Below are positions 25,651 through 35,512 of a DNA stretch of 64,000 nt, in pieces. The stretch's first letter is position 1; the number at the start of each line of letters is the position of its first letter. The DNA comes from Dickeya zeae NCPPB 2538 (GTDB taxonomy: Bacteria; Pseudomonadota; Gammaproteobacteria; Enterobacterales; Enterobacteriaceae). The stretch covers positions 3,578,373-3,642,372 of the forward strand of contig NZ_CM001977.1 of assembly GCF_000406165.1 (NCBI RefSeq). The letters are read 5' to 3'. The notes under the pieces are model-generated. The model was not told where the DNA came from. It saw only the letters and a list, made by a program, of their open reading frames with translations, and ran no database searches. The translations under genes and the position numbers were made by a program.

Positions 25651-27555
25651 TTAGGATAACAGCCGGTGTGGTGATACCAGCGCTGACGGGCGACCGTAGC
25701 CTTTCTCCTCAGACGCAACGGCACCTTCAGGCAAACGGAAGACCGCAACCAATTCAGCCAGACGTGCCACCTGCTCTTCCAGCGCATGCGCCGCCGAAGA
25801 AGATTCGCTGACCATCGAGGCGTTTTGCTGGATGGTCGAATCCATTTCTGTCACCGCACTGCCGATCTGCGAAATACCACGGCTCTGCTCATCAGAGGCC
25901 ACCGCAATTTCACCCATCAGGTTGTTGACCGAGTTGACCGACCCCACGATTTCATCCATCGTCGTACCGGCTTTCGTCACCAGATTCGCCCCGACATCCA
26001 CACGGGAAACCGACTCGGAAATCAGCGCTTCGATCTCTTTGGCGGCCTGAGAACTACGCTGTGCCAGACTACGCACTTCGCTGGCGACGACCGCAAACCC
26101 TCGGCCTTGCTCCCCAGCTCGGGCAGCTTCCACCGCGGCGTTCAACGCCAGAATATTGGTCTGAAACGCGATACTGTTAATGACCGAAGTGATATCGGAA
26201 ATCTTTTTAGAACTACCGGAAATCTCGGACATGGTGCTGACCACTCGCCGGATAATATCGCCCCCCTGATTAGCAATATCTGACGCCTTACCGGTAATCT
26301 GACTGGCATGGCGGGCGTTATCGGCATTATTTTTCACCGTTGAGGTCAACTGCTCCATACTGGCGGCCGTTTCCACAATCATGCTGGACTGCTGCTCCGT
26401 CCTTGCCGACAGGTCGTTATTACCGGCACTGATTGCATTCGATGCCCCAGCGACGCGATTAACGCTGTGAAGAATATCCGCCACCAGCTTGCGCAGCCGC
26501 ACTGTCATATCCATCATGGCGTGCGTCAGCATCCCCAATTCGTCATTGCGCTCAATTTTCACCGACATGGATAAATCGCCATCCGCGATCGCTTCCGCCA
26601 GTTTCAGGTTCGACATAATAGGTTGGGTTATCTGGCGGGTTATCGCCCAGGAAATCAGCAAGCCAAACAGTACCGCTATCCCTCCGAGGGTTGTCATCTG
26701 CAAGACTGAGCTGTTGATGATGGCGCTATTTTTGGCGTCAATACTCCCGACGATACTGGCAATATCCGCAGTGAGCTTATCCCCTGTCGCACGGAATTTC
26801 GCATCAACAGTCTTCAGGCTGGTCAGGTTATCAAAATACTGTTTGCCCGCACGGCCATAATTGTCGATATAAGCAGCGATATCCGTCAGCCGGGCTTTTC
26901 GTTCACTATCCAGCGCGCTGGCAAGATCGGTATACGCTTTTGTCGCCTCATCGTAATAACGCAGTTGCGCTTTCGATGCCTCCGCACTGCCTGTCCGCTG
27001 CAGTATCTGCGTACTGGTAGTCAGTTTAACGATGGCCAACAACATCGCATCACGCTTTGCCAGCAACGCGGTTTCATCAGGCTTCAGCGTTATGCTACCC
27101 AGGGCCTGAGCGAGCTGATTCCCGCTACCGAGCGCATCAATCGCATTGTTGGTCTCTTTCACTTTATTTAATGCTGCTTTCTCGGTATCCAGATCCTGCC
27201 AGTACTGTTTCATATCTTGATCCAGACTGTTCAGATAACCAGAATATTCATCTCCCCATGACAGCGATTTGGTTTTATTAATACTCTCAACAATCTGGTT
27301 ATTATAATTTACCAGGTTGTTGAGATTAGACTCATCAAAAGAAAAGAAATATTTAATTCGCGCTATCTTAGATTGATCAAGGTAATGATTCATATCATTC
27401 ATGATCGATGTCTTGATATAAAGGTCTCGAATAGTGAAAAATCGCGTCGCCGCAAACCCTGAGGCGATGATCACTAAAATAAGCACTATCGAGAAACCGC
27501 CGTATAGCTTGTGTGAGACTTTCATTTTATTCATTATGTTATTAGCCAACCCCAT
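25651..27555 (-). CDS. Methyl-accepting chemotaxis protein with a long helical sensor
   Basis: A 634-residue chemoreceptor. First membrane segment at about 17-35, a long all-helical periplasmic region of about 250 residues that fits a helical-bimodular (HBM) sensor such as that of McpS, second membrane segment at about 296-315, HAMP, and the signalling hairpin (SIAFQTNILALNAAVEAARA). HBM sensors often bind organic acids, which would suit the catabolic genes around it; that link is inference. ATG at 27555 has GGGGAT upstream. No C-terminal NWETF pentapeptide. Confidence 0.92.
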   Translation of the reverse strand: MGLANNIMNKMKVSHKLYGGFSIVLILVIIASGFAATRFFTIRDLYIKTSIMNDMNHYLDQSKIARIKYFFSFDESNLNNLVNYNNQIVESINKTKSLSWGDEYSGYLNSLDQDMKQYWQDLDTEKAALNKVKETNNAIDALGSGNQLAQALGSITLKPDETALLAKRDAMLLAIVKLTTSTQILQRTGSAEASKAQLRYYDEATKAYTDLASALDSERKARLTDIAAYIDNYGRAGKQYFDNLTSLKTVDAKFRATGDKLTADIASIVGSIDAKNSAIINSSVLQMTTLGGIAVLFGLLISWAITRQITQPIMSNLKLAEAIADGDLSMSVKIERNDELGMLTHAMMDMTVRLRKLVADILHSVNRVAGASNAISAGNNDLSARTEQQSSMIVETAASMEQLTSTVKNNADNARHASQITGKASDIANQGGDIIRRVVSTMSEISGSSKKISDITSVINSIAFQTNILALNAAVEAARAGEQGRGFAVVASEVRSLAQRSSQAAKEIEALISESVSRVDVGANLVTKAGTTMDEIVGSVNSVNNLMGEIAVASDEQSRGISQIGSAVTEMDSTIQQNASMVSESSSAAHALEEQVARLAELVAVFRLPEGAVASEEKGYGRPSALVSPHRLLS

Positions 27556-27693
27556 ATTGATCCCCACCCTTGACGGAAAGAAAAACCACACCACATTGTT
27601 ACAGTATCGGTACGGATTGCGAGATATTAACGATGATGTCATTATTTTGTCTGACACACGACAAATTGATAATCTTAACGCCAGGAAACGTTA

Positions 27694-27715
27694 AAATGTG
27701 ATGTGCACCACAAAC
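27694..27715 (-). promoter_or_regulatory. Candidate CRP site upstream of the chemoreceptor
   Basis: TGTGA-TGTGCA-CCACA matches the CRP consensus TGTGA-N6-TCACA in nine of ten core bases. It lies 140 bases upstream of the chemoreceptor start. Confidence 0.45.
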
Positions 27716-28163
27716 AAGATCCACTTATAATTATAAGTTAATCTGTTACGGCAGAACTTCACACCGACATGACCTCCTGATAAAACAGTATTACTGACAA
27801 TATCGAGATTAATAGCTTAAAAACAAATAATCCATACACATCATTAAATAAAACTTGTTTCATCTTATCTGAAATAAAAACCGACAACGTGATGCATAAA
27901 ATCGGGGATTTCTTCTATTCCCCTGACATATCCTCACGTCATACGTGGATGAGTTACATGATTCAGCCATTTCATCCCCCCTGATTTAACCAGCCAGTAT
28001 GTGGCATGCTTCAACACGCCACACAAATTATTTTGAATATATATAAATAATTATTCTTCATATTATTTCTCAGCGGATGAGGCGAGCGTCTGAAAACCAC
28101 TGCCTGTGATTATTTAATGCTTGCCCCACACTCGCAGGGCAAGCCAGCCATACGCAGTCACCG
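27716..28163. other. Intergenic region between MFS and chemoreceptor genes
   Basis: About 450 A/T-rich bases with no coding frame I can support. It should hold the chemoreceptor promoter; no convincing sigma-28 site was found here. Confidence 0.5.
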
Positions 28164-29576
28164 CTATGGTGATAGCTCCTCCAGTACCTTACCTTTTGTT
28201 TCAATAGCATATCGCAGCGTTACCACACCCCCAATCAGGGCGATTAAGGCGAACGCAACAAACACATAGCGAATGCCAAAATCACTGACAATAACACCAA
28301 CCAGAATAGGGCCAACGGCGGAACCCGCACGCAGCCAGGCACTGCCCAATCCGGTGCCGATAGCGCGTAGCCTGGTTGGATAAAGCTCGGATGAATAGAG
28401 GTAGAGAGAAAACGTGATGGTTTGCAATATGCCGTACCCCACCGTGGCACAGACCAGAATCTGTATTGGACTGGTCGCCCCTAATACGGTCAATGCAGTC
28501 AAAGGAATAATTGCCAATAAAAAAGCAGCCGCATACCAGCGCCTGCGCCCAACTTTATCAATAAACAGCGCACAGATAATCGAGGCTACAACACCAAATG
28601 CCGATGTTATCCAGCCATAGGCCAGCGCCGTTTCGATAGGCAAGCCAAAGACCTTTTTATATAGTGTTGGCAACCAGGTCACCAAACCATTGTTGATGGT
28701 ATAGCCGCATACCCACAGCGCCCAAATGGTAAATGTCCGCTTGCGGTAAATACCCGAAAACAGCTCACGCCACCCTTGCGAGGCAACGGTTTTATCCGCA
28801 GTCTGGCGAATGACCGGTTCTGCTAGCGTGCCACCGTGGCGAATCACTTCGTCCTCCAGTCTTTTCACCACCGCATCAGCTTCAGACAAACGCCCTTTTG
28901 AGGCCAGCCAGCGTGGTGACTCGGGCATAAACCAGCGTAAAGGCACCGTAATGATGGAAGGAATCAACCCCACAATAAACATCGCCTTCCAGCCATAAAT
29001 CGGCACCAGAAAATACCCGGCTATCCCGGCAAACATCATGCCTATCGGGAAAATCACTTCATATAACAAAAAGAAACGCCCACGTTTTTTCGCTCCAACG
29101 AATTCATTGATATAAGAACTGGCGACTGGAACTTCAGCCCCAATACCTACACCTTGCAGGAAACGAAATACCATCATGGATGTACCGCTCCAGGCAAACA
29201 GACAGGATGCATCCATAATAACAAACAGGATAATCGTGATTTTTAATACGCCAAGACGGCCAATCTTTTCTGCCAGAGAGCCAAAAAATACCGCTCCGAC
29301 CAATTGCCCGACATAGCTGGCAGCAATAATCATGCCGATATCCGTCGCATTTAACCCCCATTCCGCCGCCAGTTGCGGCATGGCAAACGCGATTGCCAGT
29401 ACGGTATAAGCATCAAAGAATGTGGAAAGACCCACGACCACACGAATCGTCATTAACTGGCGGGTGATTGGCATCCGCTCAAGGCGGGCCACCAATTCAG
29501 CCTGTGTTGTGCCTCCAGTCGCGACAGTGCTGATGACACCACTCATGGTGCCGACACTCATGTCATGCGTAGACAT
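28164..29576 (-). CDS. MFS transporter (sugar/organic-acid porter type)
   Basis: A 470-residue, 12-segment major facilitator. The loop motif between helices 2 and 3 (FGSLAEKIGRLGVL), RFLQGVGIGAE, PESPRWLASKGR after helix 6 and the repeat-half motif FIDKVGRRRW are present. The pattern fits the metabolite/sugar porter group also including NiaP-like carriers. The ATG follows TGGAG. A tandem LacI-type operator lies about 360 bases upstream, the same as before the DapA-family lyase, so the two probably take up and degrade one compound. Confidence 0.9.
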   Translation of the reverse strand: MSTHDMSVGTMSGVISTVATGGTTQAELVARLERMPITRQLMTIRVVVGLSTFFDAYTVLAIAFAMPQLAAEWGLNATDIGMIIAASYVGQLVGAVFFGSLAEKIGRLGVLKITIILFVIMDASCLFAWSGTSMMVFRFLQGVGIGAEVPVASSYINEFVGAKKRGRFFLLYEVIFPIGMMFAGIAGYFLVPIYGWKAMFIVGLIPSIITVPLRWFMPESPRWLASKGRLSEADAVVKRLEDEVIRHGGTLAEPVIRQTADKTVASQGWRELFSGIYRKRTFTIWALWVCGYTINNGLVTWLPTLYKKVFGLPIETALAYGWITSAFGVVASIICALFIDKVGRRRWYAAAFLLAIIPLTALTVLGATSPIQILVCATVGYGILQTITFSLYLYSSELYPTRLRAIGTGLGSAWLRAGSAVGPILVGVIVSDFGIRYVFVAFALIALIGGVVTLRYAIETKGKVLEELSP

Positions 29577-29689
29577 ACGTTTTTCTCCAGAAAGGCTAGT
29601 GAGGATGTGCTATTCCTGACCAGTCAGGGGCTTTTCTCCGTATCCCCTACCGGTATGTTCAGCACGCGGTAACAGTCACACAGGCGATT

Positions 29690-29890
29690 TCACCGCCCGA
29701 TAACCGCCTGTGTTACCGGTTGCACTCCTCGTTGCAGCAACGTATGCCTGCTCACGCAACGCATTATCCCCCGAGATCTGCCGCACAGTGCGTTAGCGCG
29801 TAATACATGATGCATTCCATCAGCATCACAGCCCTTTCCCGTAGACAGACTGCGGTAGCGCTGCCCCGCCGTTATTGTGATTTTTTTCAT
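29690..29890 (-). CDS. Doubtful 66-codon ORF between operator and MFS gene
   Basis: The frame starts with ATG after an excellent ribosome site (AGAGGACGCT) and just downstream of the tandem operator, so it is placed like the first gene of the MFS transcript. The product (starting MKKITITAGQRYRSLSTGKG) is Arg-rich, has no recognisable domain and may be a remnant or a leader ORF. Confidence 0.3.
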   Translation of the reverse strand: MKKITITAGQRYRSLSTGKGCDADGMHHVLRANALCGRSRGIMRCVSRHTLLQRGVQPVTQAVIGR

Positions 29891-29934
29891 AGCGTCCTCT
29901 TTTCTTGATGTAGGGTACTTTTAATAAATTATGT

Positions 29935-29958
29935 AAAACGTTTGCAGGAACGTTTGCA
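29935..29958. promoter_or_regulatory. Tandem LacI-type operator upstream of the MFS transcript
   Basis: AAAACGTTTGC followed by AGG and AACGTTTGCA: two AACGTTTGC units 12 bases apart, matching the complement of 23178-23202 with a single change in the spacer. Probably the second operator of the LacI-type regulator at 24553-25599. Confidence 0.7.
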
Positions 29959-30279
29959 TATTTTTCTAATGAAGGGATTATGGGTGTCAAGAAAACGATG
30001 AAAATTTCGGCAGGGAGTGTGACGACTCTCTATACCTGATACTTATTCGATCGCAGGATCTTGGAAAGAAGGCATATATGCGAATTGCATCACAGACAGT
30101 TTATTAATAGAGAACAGTTGAAGAAGAAGAGGGAATAATTCATTAATTATCAAGTGAATAAAAAATCACTGAATACCCACAGTACGGGTAGTGGTCATTG
30201 ATGACTGGCTGCTGGAGAAGCGTCTGCTACAGGCTCCAAAGCGATAGGTTCACGCGATAAAATGGATCGCCTGAAATGC
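29959..30279. other. Intergenic region between the MFS operator and rplI
   Basis: About 320 bases. The part next to the operator should hold the MFS promoter. A short open stretch near 30168-30249 has no start or family signature. Nothing else recognised. Confidence 0.4.
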
Positions 30280-30306
30280 AAAACGCTGGCACAAGGCCAG
30301 CGTTTT
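30280..30306 (-). terminator. rplI operon terminator
   Basis: AAAACGCTGGC and its complement form an 11-bp stem around a five-base loop, 28 bases after rplI on the minus strand and ending in TTTT. Confidence 0.88.
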
Positions 30307-30333
30307 ACGTGTTGCGATGAAGCGGAGTAAAAA

Positions 30334-30783
30334 TTACTCAGCTACAACGACAACGTTCAGTTTAGCGAATACGTCGCCGTGCAGCTGGAAGCTCACTTCG
30401 TGATCGCCCAGTGTACGCAGAACGCCGTTCGGCAGACGAACTTCACTTTTCGCTACTTCAACACCGGCAGCGGTCACCGCATCAGCGATGTCACGAGTAC
30501 CGATAGAACCGAACAGTTTGCCTTCGTCACCCGCTTTAGAAGCGATGGTTACGGAAGCCAGTGCGTTGACTTTCTCAGCGCGGGCTTCAGCAGCAGCCAG
30601 AACGTCAGCCAGTTTAGCTTCCAGTTCAGCGCGACGGGCTTCGAAGAACTCAACGTTTTTCTTGGTTGCCGGCACAGCTTTGCCCTGCGGAACCAGGAAG
30701 TTACGAGCGTAGCCCGCTTTAACGTTAACCTGATCACCCAGGCTGCCCAGGTTTGCTACTTTATCAAGCAGAATAACTTGCAT
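30334..30783 (-). CDS. rplI: 50S ribosomal protein L9
   Basis: 149 residues, as in E. coli L9: the N-terminal rRNA-binding domain (MQVILLDKVANLGSLGDQVN, GYARNFLVPQGKA), a long connecting helix and the C-terminal domain. It binds the L1-stalk region of 23S rRNA. Last gene of rpsF-priB-rpsR-rplI. Confidence 0.99.
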   Translation of the reverse strand: MQVILLDKVANLGSLGDQVNVKAGYARNFLVPQGKAVPATKKNVEFFEARRAELEAKLADVLAAAEARAEKVNALASVTIASKAGDEGKLFGSIGTRDIADAVTAAGVEVAKSEVRLPNGVLRTLGDHEVSFQLHGDVFAKLNVVVVAE

Positions 30784-30824
30784 TACCTTATCCTCTCAAA
30801 GTCTCGTTAATGGACAGTGGCCGA

Positions 30825-31374
<550 letters not shown>

Positions 31375-31382
31375 CACAACAA

Positions 31383-31775
31383 TTACTCTTCAGAATCCCC
31401 AACTTCAGCATCATCATCAGCTTCAGCGTATTCGTCACGACGCTCACGGCGTTCGTCTTTCGCTTTCACCATCGGAGATGCTTCAGTTACCGCGTGCTTA
31501 ACGCGCATAACCATGCTGCGGATAACGGCGTCGTTGAAGCGGAAGTTAGTTTCCAGCTCATCGATCACTTCCTGCGGCGCTTCAACGTTCATCAGAACGT
31601 AGTGAGCTTTGTGCAGTTTGTTGATCGGGTAAGCCAGCTGACGACGGCCCCAGTCTTCCAGACGGTGGATCTTGCCTTCCGCTGCTGTGATAGCACCGGT
31701 GTAACGCTCGATCATGCCCGGAACCTGTTCGCTCTGGTCAGGATGAACCATAAAAACGATTTCGTAATGACGCAT
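31383..31775 (-). CDS. rpsF: 30S ribosomal protein S6
   Basis: 130 residues with the S6 fold (MRHYEIVFMVHPDQSEQVPG) and the acidic C-terminal tail that RimK extends with glutamates in E. coli. First gene of the operon. In many bacteria the S6:S18 complex represses this operon through its leader RNA; the 100-base leader here is long enough but I did not verify the structure. Confidence 0.99.
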   Translation of the reverse strand: MRHYEIVFMVHPDQSEQVPGMIERYTGAITAAEGKIHRLEDWGRRQLAYPINKLHKAHYVLMNVEAPQEVIDELETNFRFNDAVIRSMVMRVKHAVTEASPMVKAKDERRERRDEYAEADDDAEVGDSEE

Positions 31776-31876
31776 CGAATTGCTCCTTACGGATTATTCA
31801 GCCTCCTGTCAGGGTCAGCCGCGGCCCATGGAAGCAAGGAACGTGTTGTGTGTACGGCTGAAAAAAATGACGCGTA

Positions 31877-31905
31877 ATTATAATGACGCCCTCATGGGAA
31901 AACAA
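31877..31905 (-). promoter_or_regulatory. rpsF operon promoter
   Basis: On the minus strand TTGTTT (31900-31905) and a perfect TATAAT (31877-31882) are 17 bases apart, about 100 bases before the rpsF start. Confidence 0.75.
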
Positions 31906-31960
31906 GCGATATTGCCAGTCATCCCCACAAACGGAAAAACAACGCAGCCAAAAGAGGAAA

Positions 31961-32710
31961 TCAGAGCGAACGCACGAAGAAATCCGCCCCGGCCTGCAAG
32001 GCGGTCGGGGTAATCTTGTGGCCGATGCCGACCTCCGTCAGGTAGGTCACACGCTGACTGGCGTTACAAGCGGTCAGTTCCCGATACAACCGTTCGCTCT
32101 GCGATGCCGGAACCAGCTCATCAGCCAAACCATGCCAGAGCAAGAGCGGCCGGTCGGATACCTTATCTAACTGATGGCCCACGTCATAAGGCGCCACACG
32201 TTCCGCCAGCGCCTGTAACTGCGCCTGCGCTCCCGGCTCATCCGGCGTCACCGGTGGAAACAGCGTCTGCGATAACGACGAAAAATAGCCAGCGCCCATA
32301 AAGCAGGCCGCCGATTTCAGCCAGGGGTATTGCGTCATCGCCGCCAGCGCCGTCATGCCGCCCATCGACGCCCCACAAATCCCGACTCTGTCGCCGTCAA
32401 TGAGACCATGCTCACGACACCAGGCCAGATAGCGGGGCAACTCCTGCACATTCGTCAGTAATATGTCCCAAAAACAGCGCCAGCGCCGCGCCTCATCACC
32501 GTCAAAGCGTGCGCCATGCATCAGTGCATCCGGCGCAATAACCCGAAAGCCAGCCTTCGCCAGCGCGTAGGCAAAATACGAGTAGACTTCTTTGGAGGAG
32601 GTGTAGCCATGAAAGAAGAAAATGGTGGGTAAAGGCCGCGTCCTGCCGCCAGAAGGAAAGGCATGCAGCACCTCGATGCCTGAAACATCCTCGTTTCCCA
32701 TTTCTACCAT
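31961..32710 (-). CDS. yjfP: Alpha/beta-hydrolase esterase YjfP
   Basis: A 249-residue cytoplasmic hydrolase of the dienelactone-hydrolase/prolyl-oligopeptidase-like group. Catalytic serine in GASMGG, acid in GLADELVP and histidine in GIGHKIT; oxyanion segment FFFHGYTSSKE. Same length and neighbourhood as E. coli YjfP, a carboxylesterase. ATG follows AAAGGAGACGATA. Confidence 0.93.
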   Translation of the reverse strand: MVEMGNEDVSGIEVLHAFPSGGRTRPLPTIFFFHGYTSSKEVYSYFAYALAKAGFRVIAPDALMHGARFDGDEARRWRCFWDILLTNVQELPRYLAWCREHGLIDGDRVGICGASMGGMTALAAMTQYPWLKSAACFMGAGYFSSLSQTLFPPVTPDEPGAQAQLQALAERVAPYDVGHQLDKVSDRPLLLWHGLADELVPASQSERLYRELTACNASQRVTYLTEVGIGHKITPTALQAGADFFVRSL

Positions 32711-32863
32711 TATCGTCTCCTTTTCTTCATTGATTAACAGGTAAAACCGTCAGGAACGCCTACAATTATTTCGTATACCATTTAACCGCTGGCAACACTC
32801 GATACACATAAAGACAGATCGCAATGATCTTGATCAAATTAGTTACAAAAGTACCGATTAGTG

Positions 32864-32890
32864 TAAAATTTCGCACTTTTTTGCCGTTAA
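32864..32890 (+). promoter_or_regulatory. Sigma-28 (FliA) promoter of the Cache chemoreceptor
   Basis: TAAAATTT, an 11-base spacer and GCCGTTAA: close to the FliA consensus TAAAGTTT-N11-GCCGATAA with exact spacing, 52 bases before the gene. Confidence 0.75.
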
Positions 32891-32942
32891 CGGCAGTAAT
32901 CAATCGCCAATCACGTCTCATACCATACTAAAGAGAATTATC

Positions 32943-34883
32943 ATGCAGCTTGCTTTTAGACGCTGGAGCCTCGGTGTCAAACTTTCAGTCATTGCCTCCC
33001 TGAGTGTGGCTGTGCTGTTTATTACATTCAGCCTCAGTCTGACACGCTCAGCCGGTGAGAAACTGGAATCATTGACAATGCATGACATGGAAAGTCAGGT
33101 TACGGGTATTACCGATATGATAGCCATGTACGACGCCAGCCTGCAGTCAGGTGTCGACAGCTATACCAATCTGTTTGCCAGCTTTCTACCTTCTCGTTTT
33201 ACCGTTGATAATCAGGCCCGCCTGCCTGTCAGCAGTACGACTGCCCCGACACTGAAATCCGGCGATACCGTTCTTAACATGAACACCGCCGTTACTGACG
33301 ACTTTCTCAGTCGTACTGGTGCGATTTCCACCATTTTCGTACGCGATGGCGACGACTTCGTGCGTATCACCACATCGTTAAAGAAGGAAGATGGCTCACG
33401 GGCCATCGGCACTAAACTGGACCGCGCCAGCCCGGCGTTCGCGCCGGTTTCCAGCAACAAATCGTTCAGTGGACTGGCGGTACTCTTCGGCAAGCAATAT
33501 ATCACCCAGTACAAACCGGTCACCGACGCCAGCGGTAACGTTATCGCCATTCTGTTCGTGGGGATTGATATCAGCAAAGAGTTTGCCCTGATGCAAAAAC
33601 GCATCCTGGACAAACGCATCGGCGATAGCGGTCATTTTATTGCGCTCAGCACCGCGGGTGCGACAGCGGGCAACTATCTGGTTCATCCAACGCTCAGCGG
33701 GCAAAAGCCGGGCTGGTCTGGCGACACACTACAACAGGTGCTGAAGAATGACAGCGGCAGGCTGGAATACGAAGACAGTAGCCTGAGCGGCGATGACCGC
33801 ACCCAGGTGATGGTGTACCACAGCGTGCCGCAATGGAAATGGGTTGTCGTCGGCACCATTAGCAAGGCCAGTCTGTTGGCGGAAATCAATGCCATCCGCA
33901 ATGTGTTCCTGGGCGGTGGTATTGCGCTGGTAGTACTGTTTGCCGTGTTCTTCGTCTACCTCACCCGTCGCTGGTTAAGTCGGCCGCTGGACGAGGTGGT
34001 CAAAGTCGCGGAGCAGTTCGCAGCCGGGAATCTGCAGGCCACGCTCACCACCCAGAGCCAGGATGAAGTGGGTCGGCTGGTCGATGCCATCAACGGTATG
34101 GGGCACGGCCTGACCCGGCTGGTATCGCAGGTACGCGACTCAGCTGAAGAGATCGTCGTCGGTACGGATGTGCTGGCCGAAGACAGCGGAAACATCAGCG
34201 AGCAAATTTCCCGTCAGGCCAGCAGTGTGGAAGAAACCTCCGCCACCATGGAACAACTGGCATCGACGGTAAAACAGAATGCCGACAACGTTTCTACCGT
34301 CAAAGGCCTGGCGGCACAGAGCGCCAGCGCCGCCCAAAATGGCAGTAAAACGGTCACCGACTCGGTGGAAACGATGAGCGAAATCAAACGCTCATCGCAG
34401 AAAATTGCTGACATCACCACCACCATCCAGTCGATCGCCTTTCAGACTAACATTCTGGCGCTCAACGCCGCTGTCGAAGCATCACGCGCAGGCGAACACG
34501 GTAAAGGCTTTGCGGTGGTCGCCGCCGAAGTCCGCTCGCTGGCCCAGCGTAGCTCTTCTGCGGTCAAAGAAATCGAAGCACTGATTGCGGAATCACTGCA
34601 TCAGGTCGAAACCGGTTATCGATTCTCGGAAAAAACCCGTGCAGCGATGGATGACCTACTGCAACGTATTCAGCAGGTCAGCACCATCATCAACGATATT
34701 GATATCGCCTCACATGAACAGGCTCTGGGCATCGAGCAGGTCAATGTGGCTATCAATCAGATCGGGCAGGCTATCCACCAGAATGCCTCGCTGGTTCAAA
34801 ACTCGGAAAGCACAGCTCAAGGACTACGCGAGAAAGGCCACCACTTGAGCGATGCGGTCAGCGTATTTCGCATTCATCACTGA
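32943..34883 (+). CDS. Methyl-accepting chemotaxis protein with Cache-type sensor
   Basis: A 646-residue chemoreceptor. Membrane segment at about 12-32, periplasmic sensor of about 280 residues that fits a Cache_3-Cache_2 fold (SVDSYTNLFASFLP, FVRITTSLKKEDGSRAIGT, FGKQYITQYKPVTDASGNVI), second membrane segment at about 322-342, HAMP, then the signalling domain (SIAFQTNILALNAAVEASRA; Ser replaces the usual second Ala). No C-terminal pentapeptide. Upstream FliA promoter puts it in the flagellar regulon. Ligand unknown. Confidence 0.95.
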   Translation: MQLAFRRWSLGVKLSVIASLSVAVLFITFSLSLTRSAGEKLESLTMHDMESQVTGITDMIAMYDASLQSGVDSYTNLFASFLPSRFTVDNQARLPVSSTTAPTLKSGDTVLNMNTAVTDDFLSRTGAISTIFVRDGDDFVRITTSLKKEDGSRAIGTKLDRASPAFAPVSSNKSFSGLAVLFGKQYITQYKPVTDASGNVIAILFVGIDISKEFALMQKRILDKRIGDSGHFIALSTAGATAGNYLVHPTLSGQKPGWSGDTLQQVLKNDSGRLEYEDSSLSGDDRTQVMVYHSVPQWKWVVVGTISKASLLAEINAIRNVFLGGGIALVVLFAVFFVYLTRRWLSRPLDEVVKVAEQFAAGNLQATLTTQSQDEVGRLVDAINGMGHGLTRLVSQVRDSAEEIVVGTDVLAEDSGNISEQISRQASSVEETSATMEQLASTVKQNADNVSTVKGLAAQSASAAQNGSKTVTDSVETMSEIKRSSQKIADITTTIQSIAFQTNILALNAAVEASRAGEHGKGFAVVAAEVRSLAQRSSSAVKEIEALIAESLHQVETGYRFSEKTRAAMDDLLQRIQQVSTIINDIDIASHEQALGIEQVNVAINQIGQAIHQNASLVQNSESTAQGLREKGHHLSDAVSVFRIHH

Positions 34884-34891
34884 TGCTGTCA

Positions 34892-34920
34892 TGACCTTCG
34901 CCGTTTACCGGCGAAGGTCA
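34892..34920 (+). terminator. Hairpin after the Cache chemoreceptor
   Basis: TGACCTTCGCCG and its complement form a 12-bp stem around TTTAC, 8 bases after the stop. No T-run follows. Confidence 0.6.
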
Positions 34921-34982
34921 CTTCACCCCTACCCCGTTTACACGTCAATACACCTCAACGGTATCCCTGTCTGCTTCAAGGC

Positions 34983-35030
34983 GTTACACTATTCTCGCCC
35001 GGTACAACAATTCTCACCCGTTACAACACG
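34983..35030. repeat. Imperfect 19-bp tandem repeat upstream of bsmA
   Basis: GTTACACTATTCTCGCCCG, GTACAACAATTCTCACCCG and a partial TTACAACACG follow each other directly, 71 bases before bsmA. It could be a multi-site operator; function unknown. Confidence 0.5.
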
Positions 35031-35100
35031 CTGATTCACCGCGTTATTGACGTGTGCCGGATGAATTTATCGCGTATCGAACTGAATGGAGCACCGCGTT

Positions 35101-35466
35101 ATGACTTGCCCGTCATGGTTATTCAGACTGACGCCGCTACACAGAGTGTGGTTGGGCGCGGCGCTGTCGATGCTGCTCAGTAGCTGTGCGATGCTGGCCG
35201 GTAAGCCGGTTCCACCGCCACCACCGGCACAGCAGGCGGTAGAAGTGTCCAGAGAGCAAAGCTACCTGTTGGAAAAAACCGGCTCTGTCTCGGTGAATGT
35301 TCGCGGCACTCTCGATAATGCGGTAGAAGAAATCGCCCGTGAGGCCAACGCACGCGGCATGCCTTACTACCGTGTGGTCAGCCTGACGCAAGATGAGCAT
35401 GTGCGACAGGACAACTGGCACGGCTATGCGGTCTTCTATCGTCCCTTGCCTGCCGCTCGCCCATAG
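35101..35466 (+). CDS. bsmA: Biofilm peroxide resistance lipoprotein BsmA
   Basis: A 121-residue lipoprotein with lipobox LSSC at about residue 29, a Pro-rich linker and a C-terminal DUF1471/YhcN domain (SVSVNVRGTLDNAVEEIAREANARG). E. coli BsmA (YjfO) protects biofilm cells against peroxide. As in E. coli it is near yjfP. The ATG at 35101 has GGAG upstream. Confidence 0.85.
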   Translation: MTCPSWLFRLTPLHRVWLGAALSMLLSSCAMLAGKPVPPPPPAQQAVEVSREQSYLLEKTGSVSVNVRGTLDNAVEEIAREANARGMPYYRVVSLTQDEHVRQDNWHGYAVFYRPLPAARP

Positions 35467-35512
35467 CCATTCAGGCACAATAAGAGCCTAAAGAACGTTA
35501 AGAGGATGAAGG

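Noticed and set aside
30168..30249. Short open stretch reading VVVIDDWLLEKRLLQ near the rplI terminator
   Set aside because: No start codon or upstream frame supports it; a gene remnant is possible but cannot be argued from sequence alone.
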